Shown here one piece after another: positions 45,759-57,662 of a DNA stretch of 64,000 nucleotides. This stretch comes from Cyathus striatus (lineage: Eukaryota > Basidiomycota > Agaricomycetes > Agaricales > Nidulariaceae), in assembly GCA_025738555.1 (NCBI GenBank), contig JAOVFP010000005.1:6386001-6450000 (forward strand). The letters are read 5' to 3'. The position numbers and the translations under genes are program-made. The notes beneath the pieces were generated by a model. That model made no database searches, was not told the DNA's origin, and worked only from the letters and a program-made list of their open reading frames with translations. Numbering within the stretch: position 1 is the stretch's first letter; every line of letters begins with the position of its first letter.

Positions 45759-48697
45759 GGCAGTATTCAGAGCCTAGGAAATATAATAAGCGTTAGATGG
45801 TTGTTGTTCGAGTTGGGCTGTGGCGACGGAGAAAAAGCAAGACAAAGAGAATGGTTTCGACGTACGACGATGTTCATCCAAATACCATAAGATCCATAAT
45901 AAGAGAAAATGAGAACAGAAAAAGGACGGAAGCCTTGTCGAAAGGCGGGCGATGGGTGACGATGGGGACGTAGAAGATCGTGAAGAAGAGTTGAGCAAAA
46001 GAGCCGCCCAGCTCTCTGCACTTTGAAGACCAGGCCAGCAAGCATTCCCAACAGCTGTATCCACGCCTCATGCCACATGTGCTGACAAAGCAATCCCATC
46101 AAAATAATGACTCCGGACACCCACCGAACAGCCTCGAGGCGTGCACACGCAGGAAAAACATTTTCACCTCGGACCACTTCTGCCAGCACCCGCCGAGTCT
46201 ATCACGACCGTATACATCAAGCATATATCAGCATACATCCTGCATACATCAGCATATACCCAACTGTTCATTGCCATATCACAGTGCATAAGCTGATCCT
46301 GCCACCGACCTAGCGCATATATGAATATATGCTAAGTATCTACTGCTATTATTTCGTACCTAGTGCGGCCGACACCGGTTTTCCACCCCATGCCACCACG
46401 GTGAATAAGTGGGAGTCATCCTATCAATACCATGGGCCTTGGGCAGCGTAAACCCGCTTAGCCATCCGTTAATCCGTAAATCTACTGCGGAGCGTTCCTT
46501 CTCTTCGGCATAAACTGCTCGATTCTATTACATCCTACGCCGCAACCAAACGTATTTTTGTATCGGTGGCAAGTAACTAATGAATTGTCTAATATACTAG
46601 CACTAGCTTCGGTCTCACACGCCTAATGAAACAAAGCCACAGCATAAAACGATGCTATCGTCACTCTTACCTCACTTCACCAGGTCTCCGAGTCGCAGCC
46701 TTGTTTCAGGGTTATGGGGATCGCGGAATGTAAAATATCCTACGGAAGATGGAATTCGGATGTGGAATGTTAGTGCCAGCGCTGATATAGATATCACGAA
46801 AATACGTGTCCGTGCATCACACTCGTTGAAAGTTGAACATTACTCGCCAAATAGCTTCAGATGAAAGCCTGTAGGAAATCAGCTTCTCGCGATGTCACCT
46901 CTGCTCATCAAACGAGGCACCTTCGAGCGCATACGTCCCACCCGAGATCAAGAGGATATCATACACTGCAGCCAGCCAGCTGTTGACCTAGATGAAAGCA
47001 TTTCAACTGCCCCTCCTCTAACATAACCGCATATATCCAACTCCCATCCAAACTCGCGACCGCAACGCATCAAGAAGCGCGACGTCACTATCACTACCAG
47101 TGCTGCGTGGCCCCCATAAGTCGGACAACATGTGAATAGCTTACTTTCTTCAAGTTCTATTGGCACATAGCATACTCCCGCTTTTATCCATCACCATTCA
47201 CATATAGGCGCACAACGTTGCTGGCACAATGCAAGATAGGCATGTCCAAACTTTCTTTACTCTAACTGCCTGCGGAAACGAAGGCAGTGCTCGGGCTCCA
47301 CCAATCTCACGGAAACAATAGCTCTTCTATCTTCAAGCACTCCGACGGAATTCCACTCGCTGCTATAAATTTAGTATTTGACTTGTTTTTCTTTTACTGG
47401 ATTACTCGATATGGTATTTCTCATATTCCGGTAAAGCTTTATACACCACAAGCTTAAACCTGCACCCACAACGGGTTGTATGGATCAATAACCTGTGGGA
47501 CTTTGTGGGTGCATGTTTCTAGGCTGCCCTGAGGCCTAAACGCCGATTTGTCGTTTCCGACCTAGATAAAGGCGAGGTTTGCCACGATTAGATGGACATG
47601 GGATCATTAGGATAGAAAGGTCTACTATGATGTCATTGCGCTCCTCTCCAGAGATGTCTTATCCTCCACTTCAATCCAACTTTGTAAAAATGCAAGTGCT
47701 GGACAAATCTAGAGTTGCTGTAGGGTATGGCGCGTCATTATGGAGAAGATACGTCGTTGGGTACCATCTCCAATCGGATTCGATATCTTTTGATAACGGA
47801 ACTGGAACTTCTTATCAGGAACAGGGAAAGCTTGGATGACCTGGTGAAATTCATGTTCAATTTGGGCAGTCGCGGTAACATGATGATGCTCAGCAGGTTT
47901 ACACCGTCGGGAGCATTTCGGAATCAGAAACAGCTCTATTCCAAGGTTAATCACTACACGTCCATATCGATATCATTGATACAAGTACACGGATTGCTTC
48001 TCTTCATCCAGGCTTGTAAAGTACCTAGAACTGTAAATGGCGAGTATACGTTTAACTCGGTGGATGCTATTACGGACACTTGTTTCTTAAGAAGCGTTCT
48101 TTACCGCTTTATTTGCCCCGTGGTGCAGTTTGAGCGTCAGTTAGCATTAAAAGGCGGTATAAATAGTGCTGGCTCGGTGCCTTGTGGATTGATATGGAGA
48201 ATTGGAATTGGAATTTGGGGTGATACCGAGTTAGTTCCGCCCAAAACTATGTATGTTAAGTGCTAACTCGTAACAGCTGGTTATTTTTGGTAGATTAATA
48301 CCCGACGTATACCCATCTTCGTCCCCATACTTAACCGTGCATTGACTTAAATAGTAAGTAACTGCAGATGATAACTGTCAATGTACTTATACGCTGTAAG
48401 TACTTCTGTGAGCTGTTGAATAATAATTTCCTCTTAGAGAACTAAAACATACACAAGAGTCAAGTACTGACCGATACAGCCGCCACAATTCCTTGTATTT
48501 CTACATAATTTAAACAAGGGCGACAAATGTGTTGCTAAGCATGCACTGACAAGGTCCGTGTCAGCCTCTTGTCTAATGCGGCCGCCGTCTGGATAAGCAC
48601 GGTCATTAACGACTGGCAAGTTGGCAGGTCATCGCCTCAGCGCTCCGAGAACATACAGTGTGAGCGTTACTTGTCGCAGCTGCGCACAGAGTGTTAT
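45759..48697. other. Intergenic region, no supported gene; one short hairpin
   Basis: Several open stretches exist (for example 45767-46189 minus and 47727-48266 plus, 140 and 179 codons) but none has a recognisable domain. A short inverted repeat, TGCACCCACAA (47461-47471) and TTGTGGGTGCA (47503-47513), forms a hairpin with a 31-base loop. The region separates the Ser-rich gene from the MFS array. Confidence 0.45.
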
Positions 48698-49068
48698 TCA
48701 CAGATTTGGTGCTGAATGGAAATGATAAACATTGTAAATGAAAAGGATAGGCATCATTGACGCAGATTTTGTTGTAACACTACGCCGCCAACTACTACGC
48801 TCCGAGTGTATATAGGCAGTGATATACGTCATTACCAACCCCGAGAAGTAAATGGATAATGATGGCAATGGGGCGCGTACTAGCCTGAATATTCTAGTAA
48901 ATATAGGCGGTCCTCGGGGTACCACAGTTTTCGTTGCATAAATCTGTTGTAAGAGCAGTGTGTGTCCGACCTGGCCTCAGGACGTGTAACCTGCGACAGA
49001 CGCTCGGCGCTCCTGATGAAAACGTTTGGTGTCGGAGTAGTGGGGTACGGACTGACAGACGAACTCAC
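48698..49068 (-). pseudogene. MFS DHA1 fragment (middle part only)
   Basis: Short remnant homologous to the middle of copies A and B: RKLWYPEDRLYL, then in a shifted frame APLPSLSIYFSGLVMTYITA, matching RKKWYPEDRLYIALIG and LLPVPLSIVISGFITTYV in copy A. Flanking exons are absent, so this is an orphan piece left by a rearranged copy. Confidence 0.65.
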
Positions 49069-49490
49069 TACAGTATTTTAAACACCAATCGAGAAAATCA
49101 GGCTCCTTATTGGGGTTGAAAGTGCCGTCGCTATCCGATAGTATTGCGCATAGAAAAACGTACTTGGAAGCTTTGGAATGTCCCAGCAAGAGTTCTACAA
49201 TGATTTTAGAAATATTCCTTCTGAATTGTTGCACGCTTTTACCATGCTTATTGTTTATAAGACATGGGTATCCTTTAACTGAAGATGTCGACCGGTCTTC
49301 AGGAACGTAATTCACAACGTTGTGACACAGTCCATCGATAAACGTTAAGCAATCATGACAAGGCGCAAGATGTTATACAAGCTAATAATAAGTGCACGAT
49401 AAGGCGGACGCGAAAAAGTATCATAAACATGACAGGCGTTAAGTATGAATCACGAGAGGCATTGAGGTACTCATTCGCCACAATCTGCAT

Positions 49491-51524
49491 CTAGCTAGCT
49501 TCACTATAGCCCACATCGACCCATGACCTTAATTCATCTCCGTACCGCAGGAGGATATAGTACATCCTGAAAGGATGCTATCAATATGGATGACAGCAAA
49601 CTAGTCGAAATGAACATACGCTGCACCAACCCATGCAATGATACCAATACTGATATTCGTAATCGCGACACCAAACCTATTCACGGACGGAATAACCCAG
49701 GAAATTGCGATGGATACAATCACCGAGCGTAGTCCCCTAATACAACTCCACAATGAGTTGCAAAAGTTTGATAGTTTGATAACCATACCAAGTAACTGCA
49801 ACACTATCTGCACTTCGGGAGTGCATTACATCAACACTATAAGCCGCCGCAGGGCTTACGGACATCGCCACCTTATAAAGATGGTAAAATTAAGTAATTC
49901 AGATGCAATGCGTTCAAGTTACCCCAATTCCATTCATGAGCAAGCAAAGTAGATTCAGAACCAAGCCAATCCTCCTCGACATACGTCGTTACTAACCCAG
50001 AAATAACAATTGATAGAGGAACTGGTATTAACGTGCCGATGAATGCAAGTGTTAGCCTATCTTCGGGATACCACCTTCCACGTTTTATGCGGTTTCTCAT
50101 GATTATTTTGTCAGATATATACCCGACAATGGGAGCACCAACTATTCACATGGGTTAAGGAGTGTATATGGTTTAGGTCGAATACTTCGAAGTCCTTACT
50201 GATGTTTCCTAGTCCAATCGGTATGAAACAGGCGCCAATGAGAGCCTCATCTGTGATGTTGTACCGGGCAGCCTGTGGATGCACGTAAATAAGTATTTTG
50301 GAGTAACAAATATTGTTAATTATACAATTGTGTAGGAAAATGGAACAAGGAGAGCTAAGGAAAAGTTAGAAAATAGGTTTGGTTTGTAAGAGCTTGACTC
50401 GCCGTAGTCTGTGAGCCACGCCGTGGCGCTGGCAAATGCCTGAAAGTTAACATTAGTTGAAGTCAAAGTATGGTGCAACAATATTATAACTGCGTACACT
50501 TAAAAATAAAACCGGGCTACGCAAGAGCCAAAGACTCCGAAAAAGCCTTGACATCACATATTTCGACTCGGTATTCTTTTTCATTGTTGCAGTTTCTGGT
50601 AGAAAGAGAGTCATGATTATGAATGTGATCAACCCCATTGCACCTATAAGACATTGAGTAACTCTCCATGAGGAATAATATGCGATAATCCCTAAGATAT
50701 TGTTAGCTACTTGATCTTTGGCGTTATGCATAATGCAATTGCTAACCGTCAACTGGAGGAGCAGCCGCACATCCGAGTAAGGATGCCTATTTAAACATAT
50801 GCGACAATAATAATTAGTAAACATATTTCTCCATTAACTTAGAGTCGTAGTAGTAGTACATACCGCGAGAAATATGCCATACGCCAGCCCTCGTTCCTCA
50901 ACTTTATAAATATCGCCAATAACAACGGATCCCAAGACCCGACCGGGACAAGAAGCTAGGGATTGGACGAATCTCCAGAACAAAAGTTGAAAAGCGTTTT
51001 TGGCTAATGTGACACCTACTGAGCCTATGACGACAAAGGGTAAGGTTGCGAGGTATATCTTTCTGCGGCCGACTTTACGATTTATATTACATATTGAGTA
51101 AAATGTAAGAGTGTAAGTGGTGTAAGACTTACATATACCAGTATAGCTTGCTGCGCAGAATCCTCCGATAGAAGTCGCAGCAATTGATACGCCAACTGCT
51201 ATGCTGAAGACGTACAGTATTAGTAGTTTTAAGGACCCGTGTAAGCTGAAGTCATGAACTTACCCAATTGTAGCAGGGTCTGCACCAATATCCTCCGCAA
51301 TTTGTGGGATGGACGGAACGAAAGTCCCAGATACAAAAACTGGTAATGACTTTGATACATACTATATCAATTACATGACTCAATGACTTACAAGGTAATA
51401 AGCCACACCAGGATAGCTGAGCTAAGATGAAGCTCTTTTGTCTAGGAGAAAATCGAGCATACGGATCATCACCAAGTATCTGTGTGCTTGATGTTGATAA
51501 GAGATGGGACCGCTCTGATGCCAT
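49491..51524 (-). CDS. MFS transporter, DHA1 type (copy B), near-complete, one frame break
   Basis: Closest relative of copy A. Start ATG 51524 (MASERSHLLSTSSTQILGDD), then PYARFSPRQKSFILAQLSWC, SGTFVPSIPQIAEDIGADPA, FCAASYTG, GRRKIYLATLPFVVIGSVGV, LLFWRFVQSLASCPGRVLGS, VVIGDIYKVEERGLAYGIFL, IIAYYSSWRVTQCLIGAMGL, LFLPETATM, AFASATAWLTDY, RGRWYPEDRLTLAFIGTLIP, VPLSIVISGLVTTYVEEDW, CIRGLRSVIVSIAISWVIPS, VNRFGVAITNISIGIIAWVG, and the tail MYYILLRYGDELRSWVDVGY; stop TAG 49493-49491. One frame break lies near 49970, between TTYVEEDW and LVLNLLCLLMNGIG. One intron (50402-50355) uses a GC donor where copy A has GT. Confidence 0.75.
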
Positions 51525-52409
51525 GAGGGTTGAATAATATGAAATTGGAATGAAGCATCATATTCTTATAAGTACATAAGAGTACTTATAAACTCCAAAT
51601 GGTGCTGGCATAGCATTGGCAGTTCTGTAAGGTTATGCATTGAGCCACCTCAAAATTAAGGCCTTAAGTTTATGTAAGGATCAAACATGTAGTAAGACTA
51701 AGTAAGTACTTTAACTCGTCTGACATCGGACATCATTCGGCACCAGTAATTAGTAACAAGTACTTATGAGAAGTGTAAACTTAGCCAAAAATATATTAAG
51801 TGCATAAGTATACTTATATTATAGTTATGCTTACAACGTCAACCTATGCCTTTTAGTATCATATTAGTAGTGGATAGCAAGTTTGAAGTTGGATGATTTA
51901 AGGTCTTTTATCTCTAGCTGGAAATACTGTCGACCAGTCAAATAACAAATTTGGATGCGTCGGAAGCGAAAACGAATTAGTACAAACATGACAGACGGTG
52001 ACAGACGCAAGTACTTATAAAGACCATATGTACATGAATGATGAGAAGTTGGAGTAGTGTATTCATGGGTATTCACTCCCCACAATCTACATGTAGCTAG
52101 CTTCGATGTGGCTCGCATCGACGCATGACTACAGGACAAGTACTTAATGGTAGATTCTGAAAGGATGAATTCATCATGTATGTCAGTGAGCTATGTAGTC
52201 GAGGTATCTTGCTGTCCATGATAATTCCATTTAGGATGAAGCATATAAATTAATTGAGAAGCACATGATTCATATACTTTCTGTTAGCCAACTAGAAATC
52301 AGAACTGAGGCTGCAATATCGAACGAAGCGCCAAATTATGTCCAGTTTCAATAATATCTAGCCGACCAGTGTGTAGTGCATTCAAATCAATTACTCTGGC
52401 TACATGGGT
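51525..52409. other. Spacer between MFS copies B and C
   Basis: AT-rich, non-coding. It includes the upstream region of copy B. Near 52070-52110 it carries CTACATGTAGCTAGCTTCGA and TGGCTCGCATCGACGCATGA, resembling the C-terminal end of copies B and D (CTGCATCTAGCTAGCTTCAC...). This is a relic of another copy's 3' end. Confidence 0.5.
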
Positions 52410-54959
52410 TCAATTATTATCAGATGTAGAAAACCCAACATCAACCAACGCTCTCAGTCGGGAGCCATATTGTACGGTTGCCCAAAGCATTCTATGAAGT
52501 TCAACAGAAATGAGAAAAATGGATAAAGTTTTAAATACAAGGTTTTACACACCCAAATCCAGTCCATGCAACAACTGCTGCTATCGCGTTTGTTATGGCG
52601 ACCCCAAATGCATTAATCATAGGAAGAACCGGCATTATTGATAATGCGAGGAGCCAGGTGCAAAAACCACTGTAACAATTTCACTTAAATCTGACATAGC
52701 ATGAATAAGAGCGGAACTGACTTATAAGCTGCCACAGCCTCAGCACTTCGAGAATGCATCAAGTCAACATTGTACGCAGCCGATGCACTTAGAACCATGT
52801 CCACCTTCATAAAAGAGTATTAGTACTTTTCGTTCTCTAATAATTAGCAGAATATAAGTACCCCCATTCCATTTAGGAATAAGCAAAGTAAATTTAGTGC
52901 AAGCCCAACCTTGGTATGCATATACTCAGTTAACAAACCAGAAGCCAGAATGGACACTGGGACGAGAATCAAAGCAGGAAAAAGCGTGGCTCTCAGCCGA
53001 TCTTCTGGATACCAGATACCCTTGCGCTGTTCTCGACATCTGACAATGATTCTATCAGACAAACGACCGGCTAAAGATGCTCCAACTATACAGAATGATT
53101 AACTGGTTAGTAAATGAAGATAAATGGATGGAATAAACTGAACCGATGAAAGGCTGCTGTGTCGGAACAGCCTCACTGAATGACGACGCGTGACAGGACA
53201 ATAGTATCTTCGTTGCAGCAGTAGGGAGACGGCCGTTACATGCGATAAATAGGAATATACGTACCTTCGTTGCAGCAGTAAGGAAACGGCAACGAAGGGG
53301 GAAGAAATGCGGACTGTTTATATACAAAAGGGATGATAATGGTGTGATCAAATAAGTGCCTAGGGGAACGGTTGGATAGGAGAGAGAGAACAAGAGAAAA
53401 GGTATTGGAAAGAGGGAGGAAAGGTATTGGAATAAGATAGCGTCATGAGATGAGAAGAGAGGAGGAAAGGGTAGTAAACAAGAGAGTGCTCGGCACGCAT
53501 GTGTCGAGTATTTGACATGCGGTCATGTGGTGAGATTGGTGGTAGCCAGGCTTACAACCGACTCATATTTCCAATGCCCGCAGGTATAAAGCAAGCGCCG
53601 AGGAGAGCTTCATTTGAAATGCCATACGTTTTTCCCTAATACTACTATTGAATATCTCTCCTCTTGAGAGAGGGTATCAGTACTTACGATCGTATACGCG
53701 AGAGGTACAAGAAGCACTGCCAAGAAAGTGAGACCACATGCATGAGTCGGTAAAATGTCGTACCCACCTTGATCTGTTAGCACTACTGAATACCCTGAAA
53801 TTGACTAAGGATTTAAATAAATTGGTTCTACACATTCAAAGCAAAAGAGCAATACTTACCACAAGAAGGAGATTAGGGCTCCTCAGCAGCCGTAATGGAC
53901 GAAAAGGGTTTAGTAAAACAGGTCGCCAATGTGGTATGAACTTTCCTGTGGAGATTAGCTTTTCTATTTCCGTGGTGCCAGGATGACTGGTCTCAAGGAG
54001 AAATAAGTGCATAAAAATGAATGAAACTAAACCGAAAAGGCCGATAGAATACTGTATAATGCGCCATGAGGCATAATGCGCGGCAGTACCTAAGTAGTTA
54101 TAATTAGCCTACAGCATTTGGCGCAGATACACTAGTATTAATACCTCCAGCTAGAGGCGCAAGAGCCAACCCGAGAAGAATTCCCTAAGAGACATCAATT
54201 CGATAAGTAATGATAGGAAGATTAAGCATTGGTTGATGTACTGCAAAATGTATTCCCATTGCCTGGCCTCGTTCATCAAGTTTATAAATATCTCCAATAA
54301 CACTAGCGCCAACAGACATCCCTGGGGAAGCACCAAGGGCTTGTATGAAGCGATATACCAATAGCTGAAGAATGGTTGTTGACCTTGCAACACCAATCGA
54401 TCCGCCCATAAGAAGGGGCAAGCCGACAAGATAGACCGGTCTACGTCCATCTGTAGGTAATAGGTATTACATGATGAATTTTTGTACCGCATATGGCTTC
54501 ATTCTTCACTCACAGAATGTTGAATACGACGATGCCATTAGAGAACCCGTGGAGGTAGCCAGAACGGAAAGGCTTACAGAAAGACTGAAATTAAAGGCTT
54601 AATTCCACATAAGTACACCAAGCATACAGAAAGCTGCGGCACCTGATTACTGATCCAGTAGAATTCAAATCCTTTGCTATCTAAGGAATGGAAGGAATAA
54701 ACGATCCAGATATGAATACTTTACATGGTATCAGCGTGAATATGTGAGGCTGGTTAGTAGAACGAGATGTAAACTTACATGGCAGTAAGCCGCTCACCGA
54801 CACTAAAGCAACCAATACCCTTTTCTGAGTAGGCAAAAAGCGTTGATAAAGAGCTTCGTGTTGTGTATGTACAGTCCAGCCATCGCTAAGTAAGGGCGTC
54901 CTTTCTGTGTCCATAGGTAGTACACTTGGTGTGGATGAACGTGATGGCGAGGGAGGCAT
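52410..54959 (-). pseudogene. MFS transporter, DHA1 type (copy C), nonsense codon and LTR in intron
   Basis: Probable start 54959 (MPPSPSRSSTPSVLPMDTER), then TPLLSDGWTVHTQHEALYQR and FLPTQKRVLVALVSVSGLLP. A TAG at 54683-54681 replaces the CAG found in copy E, giving FISGSFIPSIP*IAKDLN, in a helix-1 motif conserved in all copies. Later exons look sound: FIQALGASPGMSVGASVIGD, IYKLDERGQAMG, LLNPFRPLRLLRSPNLLLV, SDRIIVRCREQRKGIWYPED, RLRATLFPALILVPVSILAS, KVGLALNLLCLFLNGMG, and the tail YGSRLRALVDVGFSTSDNN; stop TGA 52412-52410. The intron before the SDRIIVR exon is enlarged by a 410-bp solo LTR (53147-53556). Confidence 0.7.
53142..53561. mobile_element. Solo LTR (410 bp) with 5-bp target duplication
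   Basis: The insert starts TGAAAGGCTGCTGTG at 53147, ends GGCTTACA at 53556, and is flanked on both sides by ACCGA (53142-53146 and 53557-53561). TG...CA ends plus a 5-bp duplication are the hallmarks of an LTR. The paralogous intron in copy F reads ACTGAACTGACTCATATTTCC without any insert, so the empty site is visible in the same window. Inside is a direct repeat of CTTCGTTGCAGCAGTA (about 53208 and 53264). Confidence 0.75.
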
Positions 54960-54997
54960 ATTCAGCTTTAGTGGCAATTGCGATAAAGCTGATCGTT

Positions 54998-55135
54998 GAG
55001 TAGAAGAGCAGCTGCACATCGACGTAATGAAACCTATGCAAGCTCACAGCAATCAACTTCCTAAAACTTAAATCGAGCGAGTCACGCACTGAGAGAAAAA
55101 TGCCATATGCCAGACACTGCTGGCAGGCAACTTTT
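54998..55135 (-). pseudogene. MFS DHA1 fragment (A/B type), two partial exons
   Basis: Minus-strand LAYGIFLS followed by an intron-like GTGCGT...TTGCATAG and an exon start GTTTCATTACGTCGATGTGC. This lines up with LAYGVFLS|VSLLGCAVAPP in copy A. It directly precedes copy C and is cut off at about 55135 by the start of the repeat element. Confidence 0.6.
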
Positions 55136-56460
55136 TTGCAGTTGGCAAAATAGGACCCCCGAAAGCGCCCATAGAGGTATGATACCGGTCCGCGGAAATT
55201 TTGGGACTTTTGGACCCATGTCGGAGGACAGTCCGCGTATATTTGATCGATTTTCGGCCAATAGGTAGGGTGGAAAATCCGCGTATGGATGGCGTGCGGG
55301 AGGTACCATTCACTGTCCACGTACAGTTGAGTAGTCCGGCACCGAAGGTTGGCGGAAGGTGCTGCCGCATAGAGCACCCCTTGTTGCTTAGAAATTACAA
55401 GATGACCCTGTTCATTGTCACCAATCGACTAAGATCGCAGCCAAAAAAGGTAGGAGCAGCGGTGGTGAGGCGCTCACAGCCATAATGAGCGCCATACACT
55501 ACGCCAAAAGACATGGCTATATTCGCACAGACATACGATGCCACAAGAGAGGATAGAGTAAGTAAGAAATGAAGGGCAAAAACGAGATACAATGAAGACA
55601 GGAAAAAGAAAAGAAGAAGTAAGAAGTAGAGAGAATGAAGAAAACAGCGGCTAGCTAAAGTAAATAAGATATATAGGCATAAAAATGAGATATGTAACTG
55701 AGGTTGTGAGTGGGTGGGTGACCGCGAAACGGTAAAGCGTCGTCAATGTACCTAGCTGGTGCCATAGTTATCACCAAATTTGAGAGTACAACATTTTTTG
55801 CCCGAAATGATACAGAGTCAGCAAATTTCTGTGCAAATAAGCTCAGGGTAACATTTTTTATCCAACTGTTGCATGTACGAATTCCAATCACTCGAGCTCG
55901 CATCACAAGAATAAGCAGGAGCAGTAGTGGAAGGCACTCACAGCCAGAATGAGAACTGTGACACCGCTCAAACAAGAAATCTGTAGGCAGTACTAAACAA
56001 TGTAAAAGTTTAAAGATGAAAGAAAGAGACAAGAAAAGACGAAAGATGTGTGTTGGATTTGTGTTTTCATTGGCTATAAGTCTGAAAAGTGAGGGAGTGA
56101 GAAAGGGATGTTATAGCTTATGTATTAACCAAATGCAAAAGTTTTTGTAGCAGAACAAAGGAACTTCCGACTACTTTGTAGATAGACAAGTATTAATTTT
56201 TTTTAGTTCATACATTACTTTATACATAGGATCTTTTATTTAGGCGCCTGCGGCGCGATTTTGGCGCTTATAAAGCGCTTAACAAGGTCGGAGGACGAAA
56301 TCCGCGTATAACTCACCAATTTTGGAGGTATCATCCCACATCCGCGTATGGATGCCCATATTCCGCCAAAATCTGTCCACGTATCGATTTTCGAGTCCGT
56401 CCTTCAACCTCTATGGGGGTTTTCAAAAGGGTCCTGGCAAAATCCATGTAAATTTGACAT
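55136..56460. mobile_element. Repeat element with imperfect terminal inverted repeats
   Basis: The left end (TTGGCAAAATAGGACCCCCG, then CCCATAGAGGT) corresponds to the reverse complement of the right end (GGATTTTGCCAGGACCC, then CCCCATAGAGGTTGAAGG). Inside, near each end, is a directly repeated block: GTCGGAGGAC, TCCGCGTATA, ATCCGCGTATGGATG and CTGTCCACGTA (about 55222-55322 and 56289-56382). The middle also holds two similar words, GGAGCAGCGGTGGTGAGGCGCTCACAGCC near 55455 in parts and its variant near 55918. No protein is encoded. It sits at the broken edge of an MFS fragment. Confidence 0.5.
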
Positions 56461-57662
56461 CAATAACGTTACATATTGGGTACATATATGCCATCGCAAG
56501 ATGTAGACAAAATGTAAGCAAAATCCATTACCTATAAACGGAAATAATTTCCATATATAGGAAAACATTTTGCAAATGTTTTTGCCTATGTTTTACAATT
56601 GTTTTGCCAATTGCAATATCTAACTTTATTATGCTATCCGATTTTGCCAAATAAGTAACGACGGCAAAAATAATTGCCTATAATATCTGTGAGAATCCAG
56701 CCCTTCTCCTTAACTTTAAAAATACCACTAACTAACCACGGGACCCAGTGTTGTTCCGGATGATGAGGCTTGAAGGAAGTTAATCAGTTGGTTCGAACGC
56801 CAGAATGAGTTAGATAAATTTTACGAAGGATAAAGTGATGCCGGTCAGTACCTATTGAGATGAATGATAGAGCATTAGGAAGTGAGCTGTGAGTAAATGT
56901 AGACGAAGGGTAATCCCTGGATGTAAATGCAAAGAAGCACAAAGGAAAGAAATGATGCCGTGACGGTCGACCACTGCTACAAAAAGGATTATGCTTAAAA
57001 CGGTCGTCGTTTCGAAAGCCGACTCTCCTCGCTAATGATTCAACAGAATAGATATCACTTATCCAGTAGCTCCTTCCCAAGCGAGCCCAAATGACAAAAA
57101 GCGGCAGAGTCATGTCCTACATACTTACTAGGTAGCTCACCAAATGTGCTCTGGAAGCGGGTAGTGCAGAAGGAGAAAGGCGAGGTGCCATGGGATTCGC
57201 ATTCATTGCATATTGATACGTTGTCCGATAGAGAGGGCATGGAGACACAGTGTTAGAGCTGGTTGAAACTTGGGGGGACTCGACCGCGACTCGCGGTTGG
57301 ACGTTACTAAAAGTACTTGGCTTGTGTAATAACACGAAAGGTGGTGACATTTTGTTGATGTCAGAGTCACATGATGCTACGCCTAAGGCGGCCCCCTCAC
57401 ACGCATTCATCTTGCATTCATCTTCAACTTACCGTTTTCCTCAATTAAAGTTTTCTGAGTCCCTTTCCTTCCTTTCTCATTCCGCCGGCAGTTTTACTGC
57501 CTCTTGATTAAAAATGGACATTTAAAGTCAATCATACGTGAAAAGGCATACTAATACAAGCTAATGATTACTCGACTCATTAGCTAGACGTGAAAGTTAT
57601 ATCACACTCATGACAGACATAAGATGGGAGGCGGTTGGTAAATTATTCTCTGCAATATGCAT
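56461..57662. other. Spacer, no supported gene
   Basis: AT-rich on the left. A 97-codon Ser/Pro-rich minus-strand frame at 57117-57410 ends next to a GTAAGT donor and could be an exon of a small gene, but nothing downstream supports it. Confidence 0.4.

Noticed and set aside
45767..46189. 140-codon hydrophobic minus-strand frame
   Set aside because: No family resemblance, and it overlaps the likely upstream region of the Ser-rich gene.
47727..48266. 179-codon plus-strand open frame
   Set aside because: No motif, no homologue recognised and no coding context. Long enough to check by search but not to annotate.
57117..57410. 97-codon Ser/Pro-rich minus-strand frame ending near a GTAAGT donor
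   Set aside because: No continuing exon found; could be chance.
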